Made by a program: the position numbers and the translations under genes. The notes under the pieces are model-generated. The model was not told where the DNA came from and made no database searches. It saw nothing but the letters and a program-made list of their open reading frames with translations. A DNA stretch of 64,000 nucleotides from Arthrobacter sp. ISL-30. GTDB lineage: Bacteria > Actinomycetota > Actinomycetes > Actinomycetales > Micrococcaceae. Of this stretch, positions 11,583 through 20,659 are shown piece after piece. Each line of letters opens with the position of its first letter. Positions within the stretch are counted from its first letter, which is position 1. Where the stretch lies: assembly GCF_018613855.1 (NCBI RefSeq), contig NZ_JAGGPK010000013.1, positions 45,198-109,197 on the forward strand. The letters are read 5' to 3'.

Positions 11583-11939
11583 ATGAAAGCAAAGGACGTA
11601 CTCGGACGGCATGGGGAAACGCTCGCAGCGGATTTTCTTGCATTGCAAGGGATGCGGATCATCGACCGTAATTGGCGATGCTCCGAAGGTGAGATCGACA
11701 TCGTCGCCATCGACGGAGACACGTTGGTGGTTGCAGAAGTCAAGACCCGCCGGAGCCTGAACTACGGGCATCCGTTTGAAGCGGTGGGCATCGCCAAGCT
11801 GGCGCGCCTCCACCGGCTCGCTGGGTCCTGGTGCCGGGAACATGAGGTGCGTGCCCGGCGGCGTCGGGTGGACGTAGTGGCCATTGTGGACGACGGCATC
11901 GGTGAGCCTCTCCTGGAACATCTCAGGGGTGTCGGCTGA
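11583..11939 (+). CDS. YraN / UPF0102 endonuclease-like protein
   Basis: A 118-aa restriction-nuclease-fold protein found beside comM and dprA in many bacteria. The core reads G-E-I-D-I-V-A-I-D-G-D, then L-V-V-A-E-V-K-T-R-R, which gives the D...E-x-K nuclease motif. It begins G-R-H-G-E-T-L-A-A-D-F-L. The true role is unsettled. The ATG at 11583 follows GGAGGTGGAGAT. Its TGA shares a base with the comM ATG at 11939, so the two are coupled. Confidence 0.93.
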   Translation: MKAKDVLGRHGETLAADFLALQGMRIIDRNWRCSEGEIDIVAIDGDTLVVAEVKTRRSLNYGHPFEAVGIAKLARLHRLAGSWCREHEVRARRRRVDVVAIVDDGIGEPLLEHLRGVG

Positions 11940-12634
11940 TGGGGGTCGGACGCAGCTACTCTATAGCCCTGCTGGGCCTGAACGGCTACGTCGTCGAGGT
12001 AGAGGCGGACATCGGCCAGACTCTGCCGAATTTCGTGATCCTGGGCCTGCCGGACGCGTCGCTGAATGAGGCCAAGGAGCGCATACGCTCCGCGGCACAG
12101 AATTCCGGAATCCCGCTGAGCCGCCGCAAGATCACCGCCAACCTGATTCCCGCGTCGCTTCCAAAAAGAGGATCCGGATTCGATCTTGCCATCGCGATGG
12201 CAGTTCTGCGGGCAGCAGGAGACATCAAAACCACCGAGGGCACGGTCTTTATCGCCGAACTCGGCCTCGACGGCAGGCTGCGTCCGGTGCGTGGAATACT
12301 TCCGGCAGTAATGGCCGCGGTCCGTGCAGGCTATCCCGAAATCATCGTGGCTCAGGCCAATGCCGCGGAAGCCTGCCTTGTCCCGGGGGCGCGAGTGCGC
12401 GGATACAGGACACTGGCGCGCCTGGCCTTCGACTTCGGGGCTGATCCTATGGAGCTCGCACTTGACTACGAGCCGGAGGACGACGTTCCGGTGGACGAGG
12501 AAGGTGTCGGACAACTTGCCGTCCCCGATCTCTGCGACGTCTCCGGCCAGGCAGAAGCACGACGAGCATTGGAGGTTGCCGCGGCGGGAGCACACCACGT
12601 CCTGCTGACCGGTCCTCCGGGAGTGTGTCCTTAA
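11939..12634 (+). pseudogene. comM: comM / yifB 5' fragment, interrupted in Walker A
   Basis: This is the N-terminal half of the Mg-chelatase-like AAA+ ATPase ComM (YifB), a helicase that in Vibrio and Acinetobacter drives branch migration in natural transformation. It carries the Lon-substrate-binding-like fold: P-N-F-V-I-L-G-L-P-D-A-S, K-I-T-A-N-L-I-P-A-S-L-P-K, G-S-G-F-D-L-A-I-A-M-A. The AAA+ start A-A-A-G-A-H-H-V-L-L-T-G-P-P-G follows. After G-P-P-G the sequence turns foreign (V-C-P-stop), with the stop supplied by the inserted element. The A-G-K-T that completes Walker A is found at 54539. This fragment cannot bind ATP alone. Confidence 0.95.
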
Positions 12635-13163
12635 GTGTTCTGGTGATGTGTTCCCTGCAATGACGTGAATTTGACCTGTTGGGAAGCAGGGCTGACCACA
12701 AAACGCAGCGCGTCCCGAGACAACTCGAAAGGCTGTCGGCACCCGCCATGGGCGAGGAGGGTATGCACATTCTGCAGTTTCGCCTCAGGAGCCGCGACAC
12801 GCGCACACATATGACGATGAGTACAAACCGTTTACGCGTTTCGTGACTATCGATCATGTATCTACGGAACTGGACAAAGGCCGATCTTTGGTTCGCAGCC
12901 CGCTGAATAGCGGCAACTTCGCGCCTTTAGGTTGGCTGGAACGTACACGCGTCGGTGCCAGCGACTCGCCCTTGCTATGGCGAACCTGTCACCCTGATGG
13001 CCCGCTTCGAGGGTGTGGCAATTGCGTGTGGGCGTGACCCTTGCCGTCATGATTGAGGACTCGTCAAAGTGCGGCCGGAAAGGTGTATTACGCTGGGCTC
13101 GACATGTCATCCCGTGAGGACTGACACCTGCATGGTTCCGGAGAAGCGGCCGCTTAGATCGCT
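12635..13163. other. left-end non-coding stretch of unit 1
   Basis: About 530 bp without a convincing gene. It begins right after the terminal box. Its first 40 nt resemble the left end at 28980 (both read TGTCCT..AAGT, then CTGGTGATG.GTTCC). The rest should hold the promoter of the CHAT gene; I see no clear -35/-10 pair. Confidence 0.5.
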
Positions 13164-16124
13164 TTGGCAGGATCTCACAAAGATGTGGAGAAACTTTTTG
13201 TGGATGACTTTGAGCGCGGCGTGAGCGCGTGGGATGAATTCGAACTGACCGGTGAGGTTGCCCTGCTTGTCGAGGCTGTGGGCTTGCTGCGTCGTGCGGT
13301 CGGCGCCGCCACGGCTGACCGGGTCCAAGAGCGAACGGGCCAGCTGGGCTTGGCCCTGGGGCGGCTGTATGACCAGACCTACGACCTCGGGGCACTTCGG
13401 GAGTCCGTGGCGTTGCTTGAGACGCGAACGGGACCCTTCGTGCCCGACGAGTGCGAATACGGCTACGCCTGCGCGCTGCAGAAACTCGCCGCCGAGACTG
13501 AAGATCTGGAGGTTCTTGACCGGGCGATCGGCCGGCTTCGATCCCTTTCGTTGCATCTGGACACGGATCAGCCTTTGCGGGCCAGGGCGCTGTCGGCCCT
13601 CAGCACGGCCTTGCAGGACCGTTATGAATACGCCTCGGACGAAGAAGCGCTGGTGCTGGCGGTGGAGCGGGCACGTGAAGCGGTGGAGATAACACCACCT
13701 GATTCCCCTCGCCAGGGCCCGCATTTGTCCCATCTGGGTCTTGCCTTGCGGATGACGTTTGAGAGCACGGGCAGCATCGACGCCTTGGATGAAGCCATAA
13801 GCGTCAGCCATGCCGCGGTTGATGCCATCGAAGACGAAGTGCCAAGCAAAGACATCGAGATGAGCATGCTGGCGCTGGCGCTTCGGTTCCGCTATGAAGC
13901 CTTGGGAGATCTGGAGGCACTTGAGGATTCTTTTGTATGGCAGCGCCGGGCCATAGACCATCTTCCCGTAGGTCACGGACGACTCGCCCCGCATCAATCA
14001 AATCTTGCCCTTGCCCTCTGGACCCGCGCTGAACGAACCGGCGACATGGCAACAGTCGACGAAGCGATCCAGGTCGCGAAGAAGGCGGTGGCATCAACCT
14101 CCCTAGAGTCATCCGATCGACAGCTCTATGCCAACAACCTTGGCCTGGCGCTCATGACCGCTGCGCGGGTTCGGACCGAATCCAACGAGCTCGATGAAGC
14201 GATCCGGATCTTTGAGGGAATCATCTCGAGCACCACCACTGACCGGGCCTTGGTGCACGAAGCTGCATCCAACCTCGCTGTTGCCCTGCGCCAGCGTGGA
14301 CGCGACACCCAGGACCTGCGTGAAGCGCTCGTCGCAGCAGAAGCGGCCGACCAGGCGGCACCTGAGGGGCATGTAGCGCGGGTACGCTACCGGACGTTGG
14401 CAGGAATTCTCCACCGGGAAACAGCCGCGCACGAACCTGACCCCGGGGCCGGGCTAGCAGCTTCTGTCACGGCACTGCGCAACGCAGTTGCGGCAGCGGG
14501 CATGGAAAACCCGGACAGGGCCACGGCGCAATTCGAGCTTGCCACCTCGCTGCTGGCGGGCCCGGACACTCCGGCGGTCCAGGCCGAGGCCCTGCGACTT
14601 GTCACCGAAGCGTCCGCGATGGCCACGGCCGCGCCCCGCACAACCATCGACGCAGCACGGACCGCCGCACGGCTTCTGGCCCAAGAGGGCAGGCTTGAGG
14701 AGGCTGTGGAGTTCTATGAACAGGCCATCCACGGGCTCTCCCGTGTAGCCCCGCAAACCGCGGACCTGGTCGATCGCGGCAATCAACTGGAAAGCTTCCT
14801 TGGCATCGCCTCGGAGGCGGCCTCAGCTGCCGTTGAACTGGGGGACCCCGTGCGAGCCTTGAGGCTGCTCGAACGTGGGCGGACGCTCCTGTTCGGTGCC
14901 TTGCTCGATGATGTGTCCCTGTTCGCCGAGCTCAAACTGAAGCACCCGGAACTCGCAGATGAATTCCAGGGCCTGCGGCGGTTGATCGACATCGGCGGGG
15001 TGGACACCTTGTCCGTCCCTGACGTTGAGGACCGGCAACGGCACCGACGGAAATGGGACGACGTCATTGCACGCATCCGCGCGCACGAAGGCTTCGAGGA
15101 CTTTCTGGTGCCAATTGTGGAGGTGGAGAAGGTCCCCGGTGAGGACCCTGTCGTGGTTCTGCTGGTCGGGCCGGAGCGCTGCGACGCGCTCGTCCTGATC
15201 CGGGGAACGGTGACCCCGGTCCGGTTGGCCGGCATCGACCCGGACGAAGTGCGAGCTCGGGCCCATTCCTTGCGGGACTGCATGGATGACGTCGCTGACG
15301 CGACCAGCGCCGGACGGACAGCGGCCGAACGACGGTTCACGGACTTGTTCACCCAGACTTCAGCATGGATTCGTGATGAGATCATCGGCCCGGTCCTTCC
15401 TCACATCCCGGGCGAAACCAGGATCACCTGGGTCCCTACCGGCCCGTTCTCCGGGATTCCTCTGCACGCCGCCGGAGACGGCAGGGCAGGGGAGGGCTTC
15501 GTGTCCAACTACGCGGCAACCCTTGCTTCCCTTTCACATCCCGATTGGAACTCCGCCCGCACCTCAGTGGCCGTCATCGGCGGGGAAGACCTGTCCCTGC
15601 AAGGGGCTGACCGCGAAGCAGTCCACGTGGCCGAACGCCTCGGCGCTGAGGCCCGGCTGAGCTCGGTCGAGGCAACGGCAGAGGCTGTGCTGGCGAAGTT
15701 CCGGTGCAACAGCGTCGTCCATGTCGCAGTGCATGGCTTCACCAACCCCCGGAAGCGCTTTGAGGGCGGCCTCGCCCTGGCTGACCGTGACGCGCACACC
15801 ATCGAGGTTGCACGCGCAGGGGCCGGGCTGAAACTGGCGTACCTCTCGGCCTGCGACACAGCCTCCGCAGACGACCAGCTCAGCGATGAACCGCTCCACC
15901 TGGCCGCGGCCTTGCGGGCTGCCGGTTGCGCCCGTGTGGTCGCGGCGCTCTGGCCACTTGACGACAGGGCCGGGGCACTTCTCGCCGAGGAATTCTACGC
16001 CGAGGGGGTTGTCCCCTCCGACACCGCAGCAGCCCTGCATCGGGCGCAGCAACGCCTGCGGGATCTCCACCCCGACCGTCCTTCGACTTGGGCAGCACTG
16101 ACGCACTGGGGACCGGTCAGGTGA
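13164..16124 (+). CDS. TPR-repeat protein with C-terminal CHAT protease domain
   Basis: A 986-aa protein. Residues ~1-600 are repeated helical hairpins of TPR type, each with an A-x2-L-G-L-A-L-like core (for example around residues 60, 190 and 280). From about 700 to the end runs a CHAT domain, a caspase/gingipain-fold Cys protease. The catalytic pair is His857 in V-V-H-V-A-V-H-G-F and Cys897 in L-S-A-C-D-T-A. Known: CHAT-TPR proteins act as defence effectors that cleave partner proteins once activated. The start is uncertain: TTG 13164 is the longest, and GTG codons at 13185 and 13200 are alternatives, the last with GGAG upstream. It overlaps the next gene by GTGA, so the two are a functional pair. 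Confidence 0.88.
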   Translation: MAGSHKDVEKLFVDDFERGVSAWDEFELTGEVALLVEAVGLLRRAVGAATADRVQERTGQLGLALGRLYDQTYDLGALRESVALLETRTGPFVPDECEYGYACALQKLAAETEDLEVLDRAIGRLRSLSLHLDTDQPLRARALSALSTALQDRYEYASDEEALVLAVERAREAVEITPPDSPRQGPHLSHLGLALRMTFESTGSIDALDEAISVSHAAVDAIEDEVPSKDIEMSMLALALRFRYEALGDLEALEDSFVWQRRAIDHLPVGHGRLAPHQSNLALALWTRAERTGDMATVDEAIQVAKKAVASTSLESSDRQLYANNLGLALMTAARVRTESNELDEAIRIFEGIISSTTTDRALVHEAASNLAVALRQRGRDTQDLREALVAAEAADQAAPEGHVARVRYRTLAGILHRETAAHEPDPGAGLAASVTALRNAVAAAGMENPDRATAQFELATSLLAGPDTPAVQAEALRLVTEASAMATAAPRTTIDAARTAARLLAQEGRLEEAVEFYEQAIHGLSRVAPQTADLVDRGNQLESFLGIASEAASAAVELGDPVRALRLLERGRTLLFGALLDDVSLFAELKLKHPELADEFQGLRRLIDIGGVDTLSVPDVEDRQRHRRKWDDVIARIRAHEGFEDFLVPIVEVEKVPGEDPVVVLLVGPERCDALVLIRGTVTPVRLAGIDPDEVRARAHSLRDCMDDVADATSAGRTAAERRFTDLFTQTSAWIRDEIIGPVLPHIPGETRITWVPTGPFSGIPLHAAGDGRAGEGFVSNYAATLASLSHPDWNSARTSVAVIGGEDLSLQGADREAVHVAERLGAEARLSSVEATAEAVLAKFRCNSVVHVAVHGFTNPRKRFEGGLALADRDAHTIEVARAGAGLKLAYLSACDTASADDQLSDEPLHLAAALRAAGCARVVAALWPLDDRAGALLAEEFYAEGVVPSDTAAALHRAQQRLRDLHPDRPSTWAALTHWGPVR

Positions 16125-17590
16125 AGATTCGACGCATTGTCCTGGACAATGACACCCCCGCAGTCGGCGAGCCTGGCGGGCCGGCTGCAATTGGCTCGGA
16201 CGCTGCTGGGGCACCGACTTCGACCGGTGAGCATGAAGCAGCACCGGTGTCGGTACTGCATGTCGTGGGGGAGGACACCGAATTGCGCGCACTCGAAGGA
16301 TTGCGGGCCGATGAATGCGAACGCCTCATACAGCAGCTGGACGAGTTCCCCATCGAGACGATCGTGCTGGATTCATGCTGGACCCCGGCCGTTGGGAAGC
16401 TGTTGGCCACCCGGTTCCAAACCGTGATTGGTATTCCTGCCAGGATCGGCAGTTCCGACGCCGAAGAGTTCATCTCAAACTGGTCCGACGCAATAGCTGC
16501 CGGCGCCGCGGGCGTTGAGGCTTTCGAACGTGCCTTCTCGGCCATCGCGGCCGAGGAGCTTCCCGAGGACATCCAACCAGTCTTCATCCATGACGAAGCC
16601 GAGGTTCTTGGCTTCCGGGCACCGCGCCGCAGCAGCACCGTGGAAGTGGCATTCGGTACCAACCGCACAATCGATACCGGGAGCGGGAGGTTCACCTCCG
16701 GCACCGGCAAGACACTGACAGGGACCTGCGAGGTCACCGTTTTCTCCGACGCGCCGGTCGGCCGGCGCCGAAGAACCCTGGGCCGGGACGACGCACCCGT
16801 GCTCATGAACCATACGATGCTGGACGGCCGGGCCTTCGCTGCGGCCATGACATCAGCTCTGGATGCCGACACGTCAAACCGGCGCGCCGTCCTGGTCTAC
16901 GTTCACGGCTTCAATACCAGTTTCCGTGAGGCTGCCCAGCATGCCGCGCAGTTCCACGTTGACCTGAACATACCCGGGGCAACCCTGCTATTCAGCTGGC
17001 CCTCCCGCGGAAGCGGCCACCAACTCGCCTATCATGCCGACGAAGACTCCATCATCGCCGCCGAACGCCCCCTCTACGACTTCCTGACCACCCTGCACGA
17101 CCTACCAGATGTCGGACCGGTTCATGTGTTGGCACACAGCATGGGCTGCAGAGCTGCTCTCCGGGCCGTGGTGAGGGCAGCCGACAACGGCACGGCACCG
17201 TTCGAACTGGGTGAGCTGATCCTCGCTGCGCCCGATGTCTCCGAGACTTATTTCGCTCAAATCGCACCGGCCCTACCGGGCATCGCCCGGCGCACCACCA
17301 TCTACACGTCCCGACGCGACCGTGCCCTGCGCGTCTCCGAACTCCTGCACAGCACCGCACGCATAGGAAGCGGCAAACCCGTCGTGCGCATTCCGGAGGT
17401 TCCTGACCGGATGACGTTCGTCGACGCCGGAAAGGTTGACATTTCATTCCTCGGCCACGGTTACTACGCGGCGGCAGCCCCGGTGCTCCGGGACATCCAC
17501 TGGCTGGTGTACGGGCTGCCGGCCGGATCGCGTTTCGGCATGGAACGCCACAATGATCCGGGAAGGCTCACGCTGCGCGCCAGCACCTGA
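16121..17590 (+). CDS. alpha/beta hydrolase (DUF900-like) with N-terminal CHAT-like segment
   Basis: A 489-aa protein whose C-terminal two thirds is a serine hydrolase of the DUF900/COG4782 type. The oxyanion strand is V-L-V-Y-V-H-G-F-N-T-S-F, followed by L-L-F-S-W-P-S-R-G, with the nucleophile elbow A-H-S-M-G-C (Ser340; first Gly replaced by Ala). A late His lies in F-L-G-H-G-Y-Y. Residues ~75-140 (I-V-L-D-S-C-W-T-P-A-V ... V-I-G-I-P-A-R-I-G ... A-A-G-A-A-G-V-E-A-F) resemble the C-terminal half of a CHAT domain without its His. A lipase/esterase held by or fused to a protease relic is the inference. The GTG start at 16121 overlaps the CHAT stop. Confidence 0.82.
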   Translation: MKIRRIVLDNDTPAVGEPGGPAAIGSDAAGAPTSTGEHEAAPVSVLHVVGEDTELRALEGLRADECERLIQQLDEFPIETIVLDSCWTPAVGKLLATRFQTVIGIPARIGSSDAEEFISNWSDAIAAGAAGVEAFERAFSAIAAEELPEDIQPVFIHDEAEVLGFRAPRRSSTVEVAFGTNRTIDTGSGRFTSGTGKTLTGTCEVTVFSDAPVGRRRRTLGRDDAPVLMNHTMLDGRAFAAAMTSALDADTSNRRAVLVYVHGFNTSFREAAQHAAQFHVDLNIPGATLLFSWPSRGSGHQLAYHADEDSIIAAERPLYDFLTTLHDLPDVGPVHVLAHSMGCRAALRAVVRAADNGTAPFELGELILAAPDVSETYFAQIAPALPGIARRTTIYTSRRDRALRVSELLHSTARIGSGKPVVRIPEVPDRMTFVDAGKVDISFLGHGYYAAAAPVLRDIHWLVYGLPAGSRFGMERHNDPGRLTLRAST

Positions 17591-17687
17591 CCCCGAAGCC
17601 ACAAGATGCCGATCGGGCTTATGCATGCAATTGTCCCCAAATTCAGGGCTGTGAGATGTCCGCCCTTGGCCAATCCTGCGCGGATTA

Positions 17688-18338
17688 CTATCCCTGTTGC
17701 TTAGCTTCGCTGCTCGACATCGAACAGCCGTGATGTTGGGTCGGATGCGGAACGCGGCCGGCGGTGACGGCCCCAGAGCGTGGGCGGGCTTGGCTGTGTT
17801 CGCAGTCAATAATGGGCGCTGCCTGCTCTTGGGACGCTTCGGGCATGAGGTGCGGGGCGATTTGCCGGATCTGCCCGGCGGCCACGTGTTGGCAGACCGC
17901 GATTTTCCAGTTTTGGCCGGGCGCTTCCTTGCCCAGGATGGCCATCAGAGGCTCCGGGCAGCGCGCAGGGGAGTAAGCAGCTATCACTCCGAGGGTTTCC
18001 AGGTCGCGGAAGCTTGGAATTGGTTGAGCGGTAGGATGCGTGTGCCAATCTCCCAAATAGGACACACGGCGGTCCCGCTCGGCATAGATTCTGGCGAGCT
18101 CGGTTGCTTGCCAGGCCGTATCAGGTTCAAAAGAAACCCGGGACCTGGTGGCCGCAGGTCCGGGCCCTATGACGTCTGTGATGACAGCATCGCGCGTTCC
18201 GTTGCTCTTGGTCACCGTGTAATGGCCAACAAGGATCCCTCCGGTCTCCTCGGGCTCGTGCAACCGCCCTTCGTCTGCCAGAGCAGAAAGCAGGGACCTG
18301 GGAAACCAGACGAATTCGGTTAGGGGTGCGCCGTGCAT
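17688..18338 (-). CDS. JAB/MPN (Mov34) metallopeptidase
   Basis: A 216-aa Zn isopeptidase of the JAMM type. The motif is complete: Glu30/31 in E-E-T-G-G-I-L-V-G, H-x-H-P at residues 99-102 in W-H-T-H-P, then Ser109 and Asp112 in P-S-F-R-D. Such enzymes remove ubiquitin-like or tag modifications, as Cap3 does in type II CBASS. The ATG at 18338 overlaps the 3' end of the E2-E1 gene by 19 nt, and an in-frame ATG at 18371 is possible. Residues after ~160 form a His/Ser-rich tail without known motif. It is the last gene of a minus-strand operon with the E2-E1 protein. Confidence 0.9.
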   Translation of the reverse strand: MHGAPLTEFVWFPRSLLSALADEGRLHEPEETGGILVGHYTVTKSNGTRDAVITDVIGPGPAATRSRVSFEPDTAWQATELARIYAERDRRVSYLGDWHTHPTAQPIPSFRDLETLGVIAAYSPARCPEPLMAILGKEAPGQNWKIAVCQHVAAGQIRQIAPHLMPEASQEQAAPIIDCEHSQARPRSGAVTAGRVPHPTQHHGCSMSSSEAKQQG

Positions 18339-20113
18339 TCGGCGTGCCGGGTGAGGTTGTAGCCGTTCCATGTTGGTAATGTCCGTTCACCTGCTTCGTT
18401 CCGGAGTTCCATAACAGCGACATCAAAACCGGGCGTAGCAGCGGAACCGTCACCGGCTGACAGCTGCGTCGCAGCTGTTCTTACTGCCTGAAGGCTGACC
18501 TCTTCGAGGTCGAACGACGCGCCGGTGAAAGTCGGTTGGGCGCATCCCACTGGCTGCGTGTAGGCCACTGGTGAATTGGCGGGATCGGGAATGGTTTTAT
18601 CAAAACGGAACCATTCAAGACACGAATGACACCACGATGAGTCCTGGCCGATATAGGCAACCATTCCTCCCCAGGCTCCATTCGTGGCTTCAAGAGACAG
18701 GTACGGGATGCCTATCTCCCTGGCGATCGTGGCCAAGATCCGTTGGGTGCCCCGGTCGGCGCTGGCATCGATCAGCAAATGGTAGGAACGAAGCTCTTCG
18801 CTGATCTGCCGAAGGGGATCCGGTTCTCCTTGTGGACGGGATCCCCCGACATAAGCCGGGTTGAATACGACCTGGGTGTAGGGAGCAACGGATCGGACCA
18901 GCCTGGCAACGGCAGCTGCCTTGAGCAGTCCGACACCATCAAAGGAAGCAGAGTGTCGGACAAGGTTTCCGGGTTCCAGAACGTCTGCGTCAATAACAAA
19001 TAAATGACCTACGCCGGCCCGGCCAAGATGGACGGCGACAGCACTTCCGATGGCCCCCGCACCGATTATCGCCACTTTCTTCGTTGCCAAGGGCAGGTGC
19101 TCCGGGACTCGGGCACGGATGTCGGATCGGCCCGCTCGGCCTGTTCGAAGCAGATGATACTGATCTGCGCCACCGGAAACAGACACGGGCCGCGGGGCGC
19201 CGCCGCGGCGGTTCTTGTTCTTGTTGTTTTGCTGTTGTGCGCCCCGGACTTTCAGGACAAAAGCCCACCCGTCAGAGACCTTCCTTGGACCGGTCTCTTC
19301 TGGGAAGAGCACCGCACGGACTTGTATCCGACACCCCTGGTAGGACTCCTCTCGGGTGCTGCCGCTGCTGTCTGCTTTTTGTCCTGCGTCCCATATGGCC
19401 CGGGCGTCATCGACGTTCACCGCGGACGTCAACCTCGACCAGCGGCCGTGAACCAACTGGCCCTCCAGGAGCTCTTGCAGCTGGTTGTCCAGGGTCGCAT
19501 ACGTTTGGCCCGTATCAGACCCGACGGCAACGACACCGCCCAACGTCCTCGCGGCGGTCACATCAGGGCCGGGCAGCGGCCCGGCCAACCGAATTTCGAT
19601 TGGTCCGTGGACAGCGTCCTCTGGAATGGACCAGGAGCCGTCGACAAGGACCATAGCTGCACTGGCGTAGGTGGTGTAGTAAGCACCGTATGGTTCCGCC
19701 TGCGGCTTCTCGTTCCACTCCGCGCCCTCATGGTCGTCGGATAAGCCTGCCCTGATGGCTTCCGGTAGCTGGTCCCGTAGAAGCTGCGCCAGTGAGCCAT
19801 TTGTGCCCCACTCTTCCGAGGGAGTGCCCAGGAGGCACACCTCCTTGCTGAACGGATTCAGGTGATGCGGCATCTCAAGGTCCGCGGCGAAGACCTTCGG
19901 GGGAACGAGCGGATAATAATCCGGAAAGACCGCTGTCATGTTCAGCTCGGCCGTTCCGGTCAGCACTCCTGGTACAGAGAGTTCCATGACCACGGTCTGG
20001 TTTTCCGTACGTTTTTCTTCGTCGACACGGCAGACCACTCCGAGCGCCTGCAGCTCGGAAATCTCCCACTGCAGGCGCTCGGGGTAGCGTTGCCACCAGG
20101 GCAGGAATGACAT
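18320..20113 (-). CDS. E2-E1 fusion: UBC-like plus ThiF/E1-like adenylyltransferase
   Basis: A 597-aa protein. Residues ~10-125 form an E2 (UBC) fold with V-P-P-K-V-F and H-H-L-N-P-F-S-K-E-V-C-L; Cys93 is the predicted catalytic Cys. After a linker (Gln/Asn/Lys-rich at 293-305), residues ~340-590 form a ThiF/E1 domain. It has G-A-G-A-I-G (351-356), D-A-D (375-377), the zinc-like C-H-S-C (495-498) and a second catalytic-Cys candidate in G-C-A-Q-P-T-F-T-G (Cys524). The architecture matches Cap2 of type II CBASS and other bacterial conjugation operons. No CD-NTase lies nearby. The ATG at 20113 is 4 nt after the stop of the EHP microprotein, implying coupling. Confidence 0.9.
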   Translation of the reverse strand: MSFLPWWQRYPERLQWEISELQALGVVCRVDEEKRTENQTVVMELSVPGVLTGTAELNMTAVFPDYYPLVPPKVFAADLEMPHHLNPFSKEVCLLGTPSEEWGTNGSLAQLLRDQLPEAIRAGLSDDHEGAEWNEKPQAEPYGAYYTTYASAAMVLVDGSWSIPEDAVHGPIEIRLAGPLPGPDVTAARTLGGVVAVGSDTGQTYATLDNQLQELLEGQLVHGRWSRLTSAVNVDDARAIWDAGQKADSSGSTREESYQGCRIQVRAVLFPEETGPRKVSDGWAFVLKVRGAQQQNNKNKNRRGGAPRPVSVSGGADQYHLLRTGRAGRSDIRARVPEHLPLATKKVAIIGAGAIGSAVAVHLGRAGVGHLFVIDADVLEPGNLVRHSASFDGVGLLKAAAVARLVRSVAPYTQVVFNPAYVGGSRPQGEPDPLRQISEELRSYHLLIDASADRGTQRILATIAREIGIPYLSLEATNGAWGGMVAYIGQDSSWCHSCLEWFRFDKTIPDPANSPVAYTQPVGCAQPTFTGASFDLEEVSLQAVRTAATQLSAGDGSAATPGFDVAVMELRNEAGERTLPTWNGYNLTRHAECTAHP

Positions 20114-20117
20114 TGAC

Positions 20118-20255
20118 TCAGCCGACCGGCCGAGGACCGGGAGGAACCGGCGGGTTAGGGGGACCTTGTGGGGTGTTCGGGTGTTCGGGATGCTCCGGGT
20201 GTTCCGGGTGTTCCGGGTGTTCGGGATGTTCCGGCTTTTCAGGCTTAGGCGCCAT
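20118..20255 (-). CDS. 45-aa proline-rich (EHP)6 microprotein
   Basis: A short ORF with an excellent RBS (AAGGAGG, 7 nt before the ATG). The product starts M-A-P-K-P-E-K-P, runs six exact Glu-His-Pro triplets (residues 9-26), then a Pro/Gly tail ending P-G-P-R-P-V-G. There is no fold or hydrophobic segment; it is surely disordered and could bind metal through the six His. The TGA is followed 4 nt later by the E2-E1 ATG. I know no function. Candidates: a tag conjugated through its C-terminal Gly, a substrate, or an adaptor. The 9-bp repeats can expand or contract without frameshift. Confidence 0.75.
   Translation of the reverse strand: MAPKPEKPEHPEHPEHPEHPEHPEHPNTPQGPPNPPVPPGPRPVG
20166..20232. 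repeat. 9-bp tandem repeat coding the EHP triplets
   Basis: Six near-identical 9-mers (plus-strand CGGGTGTTC type, two with A-T changes) encode the Glu-His-Pro run of the microprotein. Copy number could vary by slippage in whole codons. Confidence 0.85.
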
Positions 20256-20300
20256 TTCTGCCTCCTTGTTGTTAAGCGGCCGCGATTTTCACGTCCTCGG

Positions 20301-20328
20301 AAAGTGTGCCATGACGGTCGGACACTTT
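20301..20328 (-). promoter_or_regulatory. inverted repeat upstream of the EHP/E2-E1/JAB operon
   Basis: AAAGTGT (20301-20307) and ACACTTT (20322-20328) form a perfect 7-bp inverted repeat with a 14-nt spacer, 46-73 nt before the microprotein ATG. The position suits an operator or part of the promoter. No regulator gene is adjacent. Confidence 0.35.
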
Positions 20329-20659
20329 TAGGGATGGCTAGCTGGATGCCTTCTGCGTCGCTGCATCCATCGGCGTTAGTCAGCAGCCTGACCGTAGGAT
20401 GTGGAGAGCGCTTAGGTCGCCCGCACAATCCAATGCGATTGGACGTGCGAAATGTTTTGGCCCGGAGCCGCTGAATGCCTGGGCTCGCCGCACCAGTACC
20501 GACCCTCCTTCTGGAACCGGCACGCGTTCTGTTGCTCACCGAGCAAAGTGATGTCTTTGTCTTCGAAGCTGAGAATGGACCGTTGCATCATCAGCGCCGG
20601 GAATCTTCTCCGAGAGAGACATCATCGGGCAGATTTCAATCGGGGAGTACATTCAAACC

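Noticed and set aside
12617..12634. Simple Tn7-like 5-bp target duplication
   Set aside because: CCGGG is present on both sides, but the flanking bases differ (CCT..GA left, CCC..GG right) and clear TGT...ACA terminal repeats were not found, so the mechanism stays open.
18320..20113. Complete type II CBASS system
   Set aside because: E2-E1 and JAB genes are present, but I see no CD-NTase or matching effector within the unit; the RelA-like gene is a different nucleotidyltransferase and 3.5 kb away on another operon.
20107..20331. Cys-Ser-Gly repeat peptide on the plus strand, or a mini-CRISPR
   Set aside because: The repeats are 9-bp units without spacers and encode EHP triplets on the minus strand, where the RBS and gene overlap are good.
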